A DNA stretch of 47,313 nt, from positions 1-47,313 of IMG/VR virus record IMGVR_UViG_3300046804_001205; one strand, 5' to 3'. Under the pieces are notes generated by a model that was given only the letters and a program-made list of their open reading frames with translations, was not told the origin of the DNA and made no database searches. The DNA comes from a virus. Shown here one piece after another: positions 24,372 through 33,065 of the stretch. Numbering within the stretch: position 1 is the stretch's first letter; the number at the start of each line of letters is the position of its first letter. A program made the translations under genes and the position numbers.

Positions 24372-24929
24372 ATGGCTCTTTGGGGCAATAAAGATTCTTT
24401 AAGCAATCTCACTGGAACTATAACAATTAATCTTGGTACTGAAGTTGTACTTGGAAGTGGCACAACTTTTGTAACTGCTGGTATCTCAACGGGCGATATC
24501 CTAGTCGTTGGCGCTGGAGCAACCTATGGTCAGGCAGTGATCACTGGAATTACCTCTGCCACTCAACTTTCAATCGGATCTACGCAGTTCTTGATTCCTC
24601 ATCCAACACTCAACACGATTGCTGGTGCTGCATATACCGTAACTCAAAAACCAAAGTATACTCTTGAGGATGGTCAATACTTTGCTCCTGAAGTAAAGTC
24701 TAATAGATTCTCTGCGGTATTTGGTGTAGATACTACCGAAACTAGGGTAGCTGCAGGAAGAACTGTTGGCAATAAAAACGCCGCTTATGCTGTAGCACAC
24801 GCTGGTTGGGTTGGCGTTACAACTTATGTTGACAACCACGGTAACTTCAGAGTCAAGTCTGAAACTTTAGTTGCTGGAAGCACGATTACCGGTGATGCTG
24901 CTGACGATACAAGATATCCAGATAGCTGA
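24372..24929 (+). CDS. virion structural-type protein (185 aa)
   Basis: The 185-residue protein begins MALWGNKDSLSNLTGTITI and is built almost entirely of short beta strands with Gly/Thr/Ala turns (VVLGSGTTFVTAGISTGDILVVG), typical of phage decoration or fibre-like proteins. Small proteins with a MALWG start are structural in T4-like cyanophages. A perfect late promoter supports a virion role. The exact virion location is not determined. Confidence 0.65.
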   Translation: MALWGNKDSLSNLTGTITINLGTEVVLGSGTTFVTAGISTGDILVVGAGATYGQAVITGITSATQLSIGSTQFLIPHPTLNTIAGAAYTVTQKPKYTLEDGQYFAPEVKSNRFSAVFGVDTTETRVAAGRTVGNKNAAYAVAHAGWVGVTTYVDNHGNFRVKSETLVAGSTITGDAADDTRYPDS

Positions 24930-24938
24930 TAATATGGT

Positions 24939-25310
24939 ATGAGATTTGATGAGTTGAATGAAAATAACTATTTGTTATTTGCTATAAAATTCTATGACAA
25001 TCCCCACGCTCTCACTAGAGAAGACTTTGAGGATGATTTGAAGCGCATTAAATATGTGAAGAGACTTCTTAAAAGGTATAAAAATACTGGAGTCTTAAAA
25101 ACACATTTAATCTTAAATCATCTAACAATCTTGTTTAATGTTTTTAATGATGCTGCTGTTCCATTATTATTCTATAATTTGGAGCAGGATCTTTGGCCAG
25201 CAATTAAAAGTTTTTTGGTTTTTTTAAATAGAATTCCAGAGTTTCCAAAAACTCGCATTCACGAAATACCAGAAGATAATTTTTGTATAAAAGAATTAAA
25301 TTCAATCTAA
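24939..25310 (+). CDS. hypothetical protein (123 aa)
   Basis: The 123-residue helical protein reads MRFDELNENNYLLFAIKFYD, then EDDLKRIKYVKRLLKRYKNTG and LKTHLILNHLTILFNVFNDAA. The helices are amphipathic and no membrane segment is clear. Proteins with this KYVKRLLKRY...NHL..L.NVF pattern recur in cyanophages beside structural genes, and I know no assigned function. Its stop overlaps the next start by one base. Confidence 0.7.
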   Translation: MRFDELNENNYLLFAIKFYDNPHALTREDFEDDLKRIKYVKRLLKRYKNTGVLKTHLILNHLTILFNVFNDAAVPLLFYNLEQDLWPAIKSFLVFLNRIPEFPKTRIHEIPEDNFCIKELNSI

Positions 25311-25501
25311 TGGATATCAATAAGATCATTAATATAATTAGAGAACTTAAGGAAGAAGCACCAACGATGAGTCTTGGTGCTGGAAAGATTGCTGGTACAG
25401 TTGAAGCGGGAGATGATCCTCCTGTTAGGAAGAAAAACAAATATATTTACGGTACAGGGTTTCGTAAAAACTGGTTACAAAGAAGGAAACCACCACAATA
25501 A
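25310..25501 (+). CDS. small protein with LKEEAPT / IAG / DDPPV module (63 aa)
   Basis: The 63-residue protein starts MDINKIINIIRELKEEAPTMS and continues GAGKIAGTVEAGDDPPVRKKNK, ending in a basic aromatic tail. The order 'helix, EEAPT, G.G.IAG, DDPPV, basic tail' recurs in small cyanophage proteins and looks like a binding peptide or processed head peptide (LKEE is a possible prohead protease site). No function is established. Confidence 0.6.
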   Translation: MDINKIINIIRELKEEAPTMSLGAGKIAGTVEAGDDPPVRKKNKYIYGTGFRKNWLQRRKPPQ

Positions 25502-25509
25502 TTAGGACA

Positions 25510-25932
25510 ATGTTTAATCCATCATCTACCGAAACAAAAATAGCACTGCTTGAAGAGCGTATTAATGTTTATGAGCAGATGATGGAGCGTATTGATACCG
25601 CAATTCAAAAGATTGGTGAGACAAGTCAAAATATCAGTCAAATGCTTGCCGTTCATAATGAAAAGATTGAGCAGTGTAACCGAACCGATAATATTATTGT
25701 TAAAATGATTGAAGATATTAAAGAATCTTCAAAAGTACAACACGAAGCAATTAGTAAAGAACTTGGTGAAAGAATAGAAAAGGTTGAAGAAAAGGTTGAA
25801 GAAATATCACAGTTTAAATGGAAAGCAGTTGGAGCAATCGCAATCGTTGCTTTTCTAATCGGAGTCATTCCAACAGCATCTTCTTTATTGACTCCTGCTT
25901 CTACCCCTGCTACAATAGAAAGAGCGAAGTAA
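25510..25932 (+). CDS. coiled-coil protein with C-terminal membrane anchor (XhlA-like, 140 aa)
   Basis: Residues 5-105 form an almost uninterrupted heptad coiled coil (ETKIALLEERINVYEQMMER, then ERIEKVEEKVEEIS). One strong hydrophobic segment follows (about 110-128, AVGAIAIVAFLIGVIP), then a short Thr/Pro tail. The layout matches XhlA/holin-accessory proteins (coil then C-terminal TM). It precedes the primase gene. A lysis role is an inference from architecture. Confidence 0.65.
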   Translation: MFNPSSTETKIALLEERINVYEQMMERIDTAIQKIGETSQNISQMLAVHNEKIEQCNRTDNIIVKMIEDIKESSKVQHEAISKELGERIEKVEEKVEEISQFKWKAVGAIAIVAFLIGVIPTASSLLTPASTPATIERAK

Positions 25933-25944
25933 AGCACCTTTATA

Positions 25945-26916
25945 ATGGATTTGATTGACTCCAAGTACATTGGACTCGTTTCGTCACGCTTACAAAAGTT
26001 TAAGAGAGTCAAGGCAGATCTCTACAACTTCCGCTGCCCACTATGTGGAGACTCTCAAAAAAACAAGAATAAGACTAGGGGATACATTTACCCAGTCAAG
26101 AATAATACAAACTTTAAGTGTCACAACTGCGGAGCAAGTTTATCTTTTAATAACTTTCTCAAAGAGTTAGATCCTACACTTCATAAGCAATATACTCTGG
26201 AGAAGTTTAAGGAAGGTCACACTGGTAGAAATTTTGTGGTTGAGGAACCCAAGTTTGAGTTTGTGAAACCAGTGTTTAAAAAGAAACTGGATCTACCCAA
26301 AGCATCAGAGATTCCCATTGCCAGAGAATATCTGGAAAGGAGAAAACTCAATCCAGAAAAGTTTTATTTTGCTGACAAATTTAAACAGTGGACTAATGCT
26401 CAAAAAGTTACGTTTGACACTATCGGTAGGGATGAAAGTCGCATTATTATACCAATGTATGATGCTGATAGTAACTTGATTGGTTTTCAGGGAAGAGCAC
26501 TAGGACCGAACCCTGTTAAATATATTACCGTGATGCTTTCTGATGATGCCCCGAAGATTTATGGTCTTGACCAAGTGGATTCTTCGAAACCCATTTACAT
26601 TGTTGAAGGACCCTTCGACTCCACGTTTGTACAAAATGCTGTTGCTATGTGTGGGTCCGACGTTGATATTGGGTCGTTTGGTTGGGGCAATTATATTTAC
26701 GTTTTTGATAACGAACCTCGCAATCGAGAAATCGTCAACCGAATATCAAAAACCATCAACAGAGGCGACAAGGTGATTATCTGGCCAACATCCATTGAGC
26801 AAAAAGATATCAATGATATGGTGCTCACTGGACTTAACGTTATGGATGTGTTAAAATCAAATACATACTCAGGTTTAGAAGCAAAAATTAAGTTTAACAA
26901 CTGGAAGAAAATATGA
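25945..26916 (+). CDS. 61: gp61 DNA primase
   Basis: The T4-type primase (323 aa) makes RNA primers with gp41. The N-terminal zinc-binding domain has CPLCGD (about 30-35) and CHNCG (near 59), and a Toprim region includes YIVEGPFDSTF with the catalytic Glu and later YVFDNEP with the DxE-type acid. The ATG at 25945 (MDLIDSKYIGLVS) fits family starts. The stop overlaps nrdA by 4 nt. The primase is separated from its partner helicase by about 10 kb. Confidence 0.9.
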   Translation: MDLIDSKYIGLVSSRLQKFKRVKADLYNFRCPLCGDSQKNKNKTRGYIYPVKNNTNFKCHNCGASLSFNNFLKELDPTLHKQYTLEKFKEGHTGRNFVVEEPKFEFVKPVFKKKLDLPKASEIPIAREYLERRKLNPEKFYFADKFKQWTNAQKVTFDTIGRDESRIIIPMYDADSNLIGFQGRALGPNPVKYITVMLSDDAPKIYGLDQVDSSKPIYIVEGPFDSTFVQNAVAMCGSDVDIGSFGWGNYIYVFDNEPRNREIVNRISKTINRGDKVIIWPTSIEQKDINDMVLTGLNVMDVLKSNTYSGLEAKIKFNNWKKI

Positions 26917-29210
26917 GCAACGGAACGAAAGTCGTCAAAAGAAACGGTAAAACCGAACCCCTTGATTTAAATAAACTCCACGTCATGGTGGAAGAGGCAT
27001 GTAAAGACCTCGCAAATGTATCCGCATCACAAGTTGAGATGCAGTCTGGAATCCAATTTTATGACGGCATTACAACCGCAGAGATTCAGGAGATTCTGAT
27101 TCGTTCTGCTTCTGACCTGATTGACCTGGATCACCCCAATTATCAGTTCGTTGCTGCTCGTCTGCTGCTGTTTGCGCTTCGTAAGCAGTTGTTTGGACGT
27201 ATCTATGACTGCCCTAGCGTGAAGCAACACGTAGAGCGTTGTGTGGGTAGAGGAGTGTACGATCCAGAGATCCTATCACTGTATTCTGATGAAGAGTTTG
27301 ATAAACTTGAGTCGTTCATTGATCATAGTCGTGACTATTTGTTTACTTACGCAGGTTTACGTCAGGTCGTTGATAAGTACCTCGTGCAAGACAGAAGTTC
27401 TGGGGCACTTTACGAAACGCCACAGTTTATGTACCTTTTGATTGCGGCAACTATCTTTTCCAAGTATCCTAAAGAAACACGTTTAGATTACGTTAGGAAG
27501 TACTACGATGCAATCTCAAAGCACAAAATCAACATTCCGACCCCCATCATGGCAGGAGTTAGAACGCCACTTAGACAATACGCTAGCTGTGTCCTTGTTG
27601 ATGTTGATGACACCCTCGATAGTATCTTTACTAGCGATATGGCTATTGGCAGATATGTTGCACAAAGGGCGGGCATCGGTATCAACGCAGGTCGCATCCG
27701 TGGCATCAACAGTAAAATCAGAGGCGGAGAAGTTCAGCACACAGGTGTTGTCCCTTTCCTCAAAAAGTTTGAAGCAACTGTCCGATGCTGCACTCAAAAT
27801 GGCATCAGAGGTGGATCAGCAACTGTCCACTTCCCAATCTGGCACCAAGAAATCGAAGATATCCTAGTACTAAAAAATAATAAAGGAACCGAAGATAACC
27901 GTGTCCGTAAGTTAGACTATAGCATTCAAATCTCCAAACTCTTCTATGAACGATTCATCCGCAACGAAGAAATTTCTCTCTTTTCTCCCCACTCCGTTCC
28001 TGGCTTGTATGATGCTTTTGGTACTGATGGATTTGACGAGTTATATGTTCGTTATGAACGAGATGAGTCTATTCCAAGAAAAACTATCGCTGCTCAAGAA
28101 CTCTTTTTGGACCTCCTGAAAGAGAGAGCAGAAACTGGTCGTATTTACATTATGAATATTGACCATTGTAATTCTCACTCATCATTCTTGGATAAAGTTG
28201 AGATGAGCAATCTGTGTCAGGAAATTACTCTACCTACCAAACCTCTTCAACATATTGACGATACTGATGGCGAAATTGCTCTTTGTATTCTTTCTGCTAT
28301 CAATGTTGGCAAAATCAGGGATCTTGAGGATCTTCAAATTCTTTGCGATCTTGCTGTTAGGTCTCTTGATGAACTCATTGATTTTCAGGGATACCCCGTC
28401 AGAGCAGCAGAAATCGCCACCAGAGCACGTCGTTCACTTGGGGTAGGTTTTATTGGTCTTGCCCATTATCTCGCCAAGCACGGCGAACACTACGACGATC
28501 CTGGTGCCTGGAAACTGGTACACGATCTGACTGAGGCATTCCAGTATTATCTTATTCAGGCAACTGTTGATCTCGCAAAAGAAAAAGGTGCGTGTGAATA
28601 TTCACACAGAACCAAGTATGGTCAGGGTATTCTTCCTATAGATACTTACAAGAAAGATGTTGATGAAATCGTCCCGAACGAGTTAAACTATGATTGGGAG
28701 TCTCTTAGAGCACAGGTCTTACAGTACGGTGTACGGAACTCAACATTGTCCGCACAGATGCCATCGGAGAGCAGTTCCGTTGTGTCAAACGCAACCAACG
28801 GAATTGAGCCACCTCGGGGATACTTGTCCATTAAGAAGTCCAAGAAGGGTCCACTCAAGCAGATTGTTCCCCAGTACCAATCACTTAAGAACAACTATAC
28901 GCTGCTGTGGGATATGCCTAGCAATCGTGGGTATATTCATATTGTTGCTGTTATGCAAAAGTTCTTTGATCAAGCGATTTCTGGAAACTGGTCCTATAAT
29001 CCAGAAAATTACCCAGATAATGAAGTTCCTACTTCAGTAATGGCACAGGACCTTTTGACTACATATAAGTACGGCTGGAAAACCAGCTACTATCAAAATA
29101 CACACGACATGAAGAATGATGAGGTTGAAGAAACCCGTCAGTCTCTTGAGAATTTAATTTCCGATATTCTAGATTCAGAGGAGGAAGATTGTGAGTCTTG
29201 TAAGATTTAA
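26913..29210 (+). CDS. nrdA: ribonucleotide reductase class I alpha subunit NrdA
   Basis: The large subunit of aerobic ribonucleotide reductase (765 aa), which makes dNTPs for phage replication. An N-terminal ATP cone is present (VVKRNGKTEPLDLNKLHVMV). The catalytic core includes YASCVLVDVDDTL and MNIDHCNSHSS regions, with the redox Cys pair closed by the C-terminal ECEDCESCKI-type tail (CESCKI is visible). It overlaps gp61 by 4 nt. Length and motifs suggest a complete enzyme with no inserted intein or intron. Confidence 0.95.
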   Translation: MSNGTKVVKRNGKTEPLDLNKLHVMVEEACKDLANVSASQVEMQSGIQFYDGITTAEIQEILIRSASDLIDLDHPNYQFVAARLLLFALRKQLFGRIYDCPSVKQHVERCVGRGVYDPEILSLYSDEEFDKLESFIDHSRDYLFTYAGLRQVVDKYLVQDRSSGALYETPQFMYLLIAATIFSKYPKETRLDYVRKYYDAISKHKINIPTPIMAGVRTPLRQYASCVLVDVDDTLDSIFTSDMAIGRYVAQRAGIGINAGRIRGINSKIRGGEVQHTGVVPFLKKFEATVRCCTQNGIRGGSATVHFPIWHQEIEDILVLKNNKGTEDNRVRKLDYSIQISKLFYERFIRNEEISLFSPHSVPGLYDAFGTDGFDELYVRYERDESIPRKTIAAQELFLDLLKERAETGRIYIMNIDHCNSHSSFLDKVEMSNLCQEITLPTKPLQHIDDTDGEIALCILSAINVGKIRDLEDLQILCDLAVRSLDELIDFQGYPVRAAEIATRARRSLGVGFIGLAHYLAKHGEHYDDPGAWKLVHDLTEAFQYYLIQATVDLAKEKGACEYSHRTKYGQGILPIDTYKKDVDEIVPNELNYDWESLRAQVLQYGVRNSTLSAQMPSESSSVVSNATNGIEPPRGYLSIKKSKKGPLKQIVPQYQSLKNNYTLLWDMPSNRGYIHIVAVMQKFFDQAISGNWSYNPENYPDNEVPTSVMAQDLLTTYKYGWKTSYYQNTHDMKNDEVEETRQSLENLISDILDSEEEDCESCKI

Positions 29211-29244
29211 AACAGGTTTAGAGGGTAAATCAGTGGTTGAGTCA

Positions 29245-30375
29245 ATGACTGTTTTTAACCCTAATGAAGTAGATACCAAGAAGCAACCGATGTTTTTTGG
29301 TCAACCATTGGGAATTCAAAGATATGATTCTTACAAGTATCCAATATTCGATAAACTAACAACACAGCAACTGGGTTATTTCTGGAGACCCGAAGAGGTA
29401 TCTCTTCAAAAAGATCGTAGCGACTACCATATGCTACGCCCAGAGCAAAAACACATCTTTACCAGCAACCTAAAGTATCAGGTGATGCTGGACTCAGTTC
29501 AAGGTCGTGGACCTGGTATGGCATTTGCTCCATACTGCTCACTGCCCGAACTGGAAGCGTGTATGAAAGTGTGGGAGTTTATGGAGATGATCCATTCTCG
29601 TTCTTACACTTATATCATCAAGAATGTTTACTCAGACCCATCTGAAGTTTTTGACACGATTCTGAAAGAAGATCGCATTATGGAACGTGCCGTGAGTGTG
29701 ACTCAGGCATACAACGATTTCATCAATAGTGCTCATCACTATGATAATTCAAATGAGTGGGTTCACGCATTAGAACAAGTACCCTACGCAAAAGAAGCAA
29801 GGTATGAACTCAAGAGAAAACTTTTCAGAGCAGTTGCAAACGTTAATATTCTTGAAGGTATTCGTTTTTACGTCAGCTTCGCTTGTAGTTTTGCGTTTGG
29901 CGAGCTCAAGCTTATGGAGGGAAGTGCAAAGATCATCTCACTAATTGCTCGTGATGAGAACCAGCATCTAGTGATTACTCAGAATATTCTGAACAAGTGG
30001 AAAGAGGGTGATGACCCCGAGATGGCACAAATTGCTAAAGAGGAGGAACAATGGTTCTACAAAGCGTTTGAGAATGCCGTAGATCAAGAAAAACTTTGGG
30101 CAGAGTATCTGTTCAAAGATGGTTCTATGATTGGTCTGAATGACAAACTGTTACAGCAGTATGTTGAATGGATTGCCAACCGCAGAATGAAGGCAATTGG
30201 ACTCAAACCACTTTATGATATTTCTGCGAAGAACAATCCTCTTCCTTGGACTGAACACTGGATTTCCTCTAAAGGTCTTCAAGTGGCGCCACAAGAAACA
30301 GAAGTTGAATCATACATCGTCGGAGGAATCAAACAGGATGTTACCAAAGATACTTTCTCAGGATTCCAATTATGA
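29245..30375 (+). CDS. nrdB: ribonucleotide reductase class I beta subunit NrdB
   Basis: The radical-generating small subunit (376 aa from this start, equal to E. coli NrdB). Diiron and radical-site segments are visible: FWRPEEVSLQKDR, FMEMIHSRSYTYI, FYVSFACSFAFGE, and DENQHLVITQ, ending in the NrdA-docking tail FSGFQL. The ATG at 29245 gives the family-type start (MTVFNPNEVDTKKQPMFFG). A GTG at 29191 inside nrdA adds 18 unrelated residues but has a strong AGGAGG 6 nt upstream. That sequence also encodes the acidic end of NrdA, so I prefer the ATG. Confidence 0.93.
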   Translation: MTVFNPNEVDTKKQPMFFGQPLGIQRYDSYKYPIFDKLTTQQLGYFWRPEEVSLQKDRSDYHMLRPEQKHIFTSNLKYQVMLDSVQGRGPGMAFAPYCSLPELEACMKVWEFMEMIHSRSYTYIIKNVYSDPSEVFDTILKEDRIMERAVSVTQAYNDFINSAHHYDNSNEWVHALEQVPYAKEARYELKRKLFRAVANVNILEGIRFYVSFACSFAFGELKLMEGSAKIISLIARDENQHLVITQNILNKWKEGDDPEMAQIAKEEEQWFYKAFENAVDQEKLWAEYLFKDGSMIGLNDKLLQQYVEWIANRRMKAIGLKPLYDISAKNNPLPWTEHWISSKGLQVAPQETEVESYIVGGIKQDVTKDTFSGFQL

Positions 30376-30499
30376 TGAATGGTGTGAGCAGGCAATCCTG
30401 AACGCATATCAGGAAGCAGCAGAATGTGACGAATATTTGTTTGGTGATTATGATTATCATGCGGAGTGGTTAGGTAAGTGCCATGATGATGTAAAGTGA
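30338..30499 (+). CDS. small acidic protein overlapping nrdB (53 aa)
   Basis: The reading frame continues 124 nt past nrdB with clear coding character (DEWCEQAILNAYQEAAECDE, then YLFGDYDYHAEWLGKCH) and ends directly before a terminator. The only in-frame ATG is at 30338, 38 nt inside nrdB. The product is acidic with three Cys, so a glutaredoxin-like partner of RNR was considered, but no CPxC motif is present. Function unknown. Confidence 0.55.
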   Translation: MLPKILSQDSNYDEWCEQAILNAYQEAAECDEYLFGDYDYHAEWLGKCHDDVK

Positions 30500-30524
30500 G
30501 GGGTCTTTGGACCCCTTTTTTTTA
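30500..30524 (+). terminator. rho-independent terminator after nrdB unit
   Basis: GGGGTC pairs with GACCCC around TTTG, followed by nine T. Confidence 0.9.
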
Positions 30525-30530
30525 TAAATA
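30523..30530 (+). promoter_or_regulatory. late promoter TATAAATA
   Basis: A perfect late consensus fused to the T tract of the preceding terminator, 29 nt before the ATG at 30560. It has the same layout as 24304-24339. Confidence 0.8.
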
Positions 30531-30559
30531 TTCACAGGAATTCCTGTAAGTATAAAAAA

Positions 30560-31696
30560 ATGTTAGGATCTGAATTAAAAGCATTATATGATTCTTATCA
30601 AAATATCTACGAAGAAGGGGATGGAATCTCCTGTGAAATGATTGAAGAGATCGTAGAAGAACTCGTTGAAGAGTGTGTAGAATTCGGATACACTCTTGAT
30701 GAAGCAACCACTGCCGTAGAGAACGCAGCGTTTTTATTCATTGATGAGGCAAAGGTCACCTATGGTAGTGACACTGAAAGCCCAGAGCAAAGACGTGAGA
30801 GAGCAAAAGCAAAAGTTGGTGAAAAGCAGGCAGCGGCACGTAAGGCAGCAGTAAAGACCGCTGTAGGACGTGCTAAGGCAAAAGCAATGGGTGCCGTAGC
30901 AGGAGCAGGAATCGCTGCCTCAATGGCAAAGGACACTGCTAGAAGAGCAGGAAGAACTGCTGCTCACAAGATCACCTATGGTGCTCAGAAAAAGAAAGCA
31001 GAAGTCAAGAGTGGTGTAAAGAGTTTGATCGGAAGAGGTCTCCGTAAGGCAGCAGGAGCAGTCGGAAAGGTCGCTCAGAAGGCAGCAGGTGCCGCTTCAA
31101 GACTTGGTGAGGAAGCGGTTAATGAAGCAATCACCAGCGAAAAGGGTAAAGCAAAAATGAAAGCGATGCTTGATGCTCGCACTACTGCTTCAGGTAGAGC
31201 AAAACCAGGTAAAGGTGATAATGTTGCTCAAATTAAACACATTGGTCGTGCTAATGTAGATGGTTATCGTGGAACACCACCTAATCTAAAAGTTGCTAAG
31301 AACCCAGTAAAATCAAACTTTACTGGACTTAACACTGGAAGTGGAAACAAAGCAGCAAGAAGAGCAGGAACTTACCAAGAAGAGATTCATGTAGACGCTT
31401 GGGATGTGGTTCTTGAGTACCTCATCACTAACGGTCATGCTGATACCAACTCTGAAGCACTATACATTATGTCTCAATTGGATGAGGAAATGGTTCAAAG
31501 CATCATTGAAACTCGTATGGATCCAAGAGGTCGTCCTGCTTCCGGACCCATGAATGTTTATGCCAAGAACAAACCAAATACAGATCCTAAATTTCAAGCT
31601 GCTCTAAAAGCTGTTAGAGATGCTGACGCCAAAAAAACTCCAGAGCAAAGAAAGGCAGAACTGGATGCTTATAAGGCAAGACAAGCAAACAAATAA
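30560..31696 (+). CDS. Ala/Lys-rich basic virion-type protein (378 aa)
   Basis: Three parts: an acidic helical N terminus (ELKALYDSYQNIYEE, EEIVEELVEECVEFGYTLDEA), a long Ala/Lys/Arg-rich middle (about 75-190, repeated AKAK, RKAA and AGAA units, like histone H1 or a DNA-condensing protein), and a C-terminal helical domain (WDVVLEYLITNGHADTNSEA). Acidic LVEE/LGEE sites could be prohead protease targets. Late promoter and composition point to a structural or core protein that binds DNA. Homologues occur in cyanophages without clear function. Confidence 0.65.
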   Translation: MLGSELKALYDSYQNIYEEGDGISCEMIEEIVEELVEECVEFGYTLDEATTAVENAAFLFIDEAKVTYGSDTESPEQRRERAKAKVGEKQAAARKAAVKTAVGRAKAKAMGAVAGAGIAASMAKDTARRAGRTAAHKITYGAQKKKAEVKSGVKSLIGRGLRKAAGAVGKVAQKAAGAASRLGEEAVNEAITSEKGKAKMKAMLDARTTASGRAKPGKGDNVAQIKHIGRANVDGYRGTPPNLKVAKNPVKSNFTGLNTGSGNKAARRAGTYQEEIHVDAWDVVLEYLITNGHADTNSEALYIMSQLDEEMVQSIIETRMDPRGRPASGPMNVYAKNKPNTDPKFQAALKAVRDADAKKTPEQRKAELDAYKARQANK

Positions 31697-31716
31697 TTGA
31701 ATCCTAACATAATCCT

Positions 31717-31744
31717 AAGCACCTCTTGACAGGGGTGCTTTTTT
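31717..31744 (+). terminator. rho-independent terminator
   Basis: AAGCACC pairs with GGTGCTT around TCTTGACAGG, followed by a T6 tract broken by one A. Confidence 0.88.
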
Positions 31745-31755
31745 ATTGCTAGACT
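31726..31755 (+). promoter_or_regulatory. sigma70-like promoter with -35 in terminator loop
   Basis: TTGACA (31726-31731) forms most of the terminator loop. After 18 nt comes an extended -10, TGcTAGACT (31750-31755), the same -10 sequence as the tRNA promoter at 17768. It would give early expression of the GIY-YIG gene. Confidence 0.5.
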
Positions 31756-31773
31756 AGGTTTGTCTCCGTTGAA

Positions 31774-31781
31774 GATAAATA
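31774..31781 (+). promoter_or_regulatory. late-promoter-like GATAAATA
   Basis: Lies 23 nt before the GIY-YIG endonuclease ATG. One base off the consensus. Confidence 0.45.
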
Positions 31782-31803
31782 ATAGCTCATAAAGACTTTA
31801 AGT

Positions 31804-32253
31804 ATGAGTTATGAAAACCCCTGGATCTACAATGGGGAAGTATTTGATTCAACTGATATTCAAGATTATTTTGGTTTTGTTTATCATATACACTGCGATA
31901 AAACTGGTCGTAGTTATATTGGTCGAAAGTATTTCTGGTCTTTCCGCACACCAAGAGGAAAATCTAGAAAAGTTAAGTCGGAGTCCGATTGGAAAGCATA
32001 TTACGGCTCCTGTCCTGAACTCAAAGATGACGTTAAGTTTTGGGGAAAAAATTCGTTTAGCAGAACAATCCTCAGCCTCCACAAAACCAAAGGACAATGT
32101 AACTACGAAGAAACCAAACAACTTTTTCTAAATAATGTGTTGATTGAGTCTCTTGACGATGGAACGCCAGCGTATTACAATAGTAATATTCTAGGACGCT
32201 ACATGCGAAAAGATTATGGTAACTTTGGAAGAGACCCTTCAAACAACACATGA
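31804..32253 (+). CDS. SegE-like GIY-YIG homing endonuclease (149 aa)
   Basis: The GIY-YIG nuclease core reads GFVYHIHCDKTGRSYIGRKYFWS: FVY stands for GIY and YIG is intact, with the catalytic Arg in IGRKYFWSFR. Downstream, SDWKAYYGSCPELKDDV and KNSFSRTIL match the T4 Seg/SegE pattern (W..YyGSs, .F.R.IL). Such free-standing endonucleases spread by homing between phages. Both an early and a late promoter candidate lie upstream. The next small gene overlaps its 3' end by 38 nt. Confidence 0.75.
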   Translation: MSYENPWIYNGEVFDSTDIQDYFGFVYHIHCDKTGRSYIGRKYFWSFRTPRGKSRKVKSESDWKAYYGSCPELKDDVKFWGKNSFSRTILSLHKTKGQCNYEETKQLFLNNVLIESLDDGTPAYYNSNILGRYMRKDYGNFGRDPSNNT

Positions 32254-32404
32254 TTGGGCAGTTGACCGCATTCATACTCTCTGTGAAGAAAATATTGAGA
32301 ATGCCCATGCGATTCAATCTGAATTTAGTGAATGGTTGAATCCCGAAATTCCAGATCATGATATTTTCTCATTAGAGTTTATAGGAGAGGAAAATGACAC
32401 TTGA
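32216..32404 (+). CDS. small acidic hypothetical protein (62 aa)
   Basis: The 62-residue acidic helical protein (MVTLEETLQTTHDWAVDRIH) starts 38 nt inside the GIY-YIG gene, and its stop overlaps the next ATG by 11 nt. The sequence encoding its C terminus, GGAGAGGAAA, also serves as the ribosome binding site of the C39-like gene. It opens the peptidase/lysozyme group. Function unknown. Confidence 0.55.
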   Translation: MVTLEETLQTTHDWAVDRIHTLCEENIENAHAIQSEFSEWLNPEIPDHDIFSLEFIGEENDT

Positions 32405-33065
32405 TCTTCACAACTTTTTCAAGTTTTACGACGAAAAGAATTCAAATCACGTAGCAGCAGTTCAATGGTTAGAAGATAACCTACCTGCTCAATTTCTAGA
32501 TGATGCGGAGACTGACTGGATCGGTATTTTTAGAACAAAACCACCAACTCCAGAAGTACTCGCAGTTCCATACTTTAACCAAGTAGATAACTATAGAGAT
32601 GCACATAGAACTTGCAACAGTTCGTCATGTGCTATGTGTCTTGCTTTCCTCAAGCCAGGAAGCATCAAAGGTGATGACGAATATGTCAAGAAAGTATTTG
32701 AGATTGGTGACACGACTGACCATGCGGTACAGACAAAAGTTCTGGCGGCTTATGGAGTTAAGTCACACTTTAGTTACAATCTTTCTTTCTCTGATATTGA
32801 TAAAAGTCTCGACGCTGGGAAGCCCGTTGTTATTGGTATCCTGCACCGTGGTCCTTTATCTGCACCTACTGGTGGGCACATGTGTGTTGTAATCGGAAAA
32901 ACTCCGGATGGTAAAGGTTATTTTGTTAATGATCCTTACGGTTCCTGTAATGACAATTACACTGGTCCAGTGACAAATGGTAAGAAAACCATTTATACAA
33001 AGGCAATGCTTAAGCACCGCTGGTGTCCAGGAGGCAATGATGGCTGGGGAAGAATTTTCGATTAA
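32394..33065 (+). CDS. C39-like cysteine peptidase with DLHNFF module (223 aa)
   Basis: Residues 4-31 are an N-terminal module (DLHNFFKFYDEKNSNHV..) shared with the lysozyme gene downstream. Residues 57-223 resemble C39_2 (papain-like) peptidases: VPYFNQVDNYRD, then RTCNSSSCAMCLAF with Cys74 in the catalytic place, GGHMCVVIGKTPDGKGYFVNDPYG supplying His and Asp. Likely targets are peptide cross-links of the cell wall, since it sits beside a lysozyme. An AGGAGAGG ribosome binding site precedes the ATG. Confidence 0.75.
   Translation: MTLDLHNFFKFYDEKNSNHVAAVQWLEDNLPAQFLDDAETDWIGIFRTKPPTPEVLAVPYFNQVDNYRDAHRTCNSSSCAMCLAFLKPGSIKGDDEYVKKVFEIGDTTDHAVQTKVLAAYGVKSHFSYNLSFSDIDKSLDAGKPVVIGILHRGPLSAPTGGHMCVVIGKTPDGKGYFVNDPYGSCNDNYTGPVTNGKKTIYTKAMLKHRWCPGGNDGWGRIFD
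32457..32485 (+). repeat. 29-nt direct repeat, copy 1
   Basis: Identical at every base to 33230-33258. It encodes AVQWLEDNLP in the shared module, while the module's upstream half has diverged at synonymous sites. Confidence 0.9.

Noticed and set aside
29191-29245. GTG start for nrdB with strong AGGAGG
   Set aside because: The purine run also encodes acidic residues of NrdA, and the 18 extra residues have no family match. The ATG at 29245 gives the family-type start.
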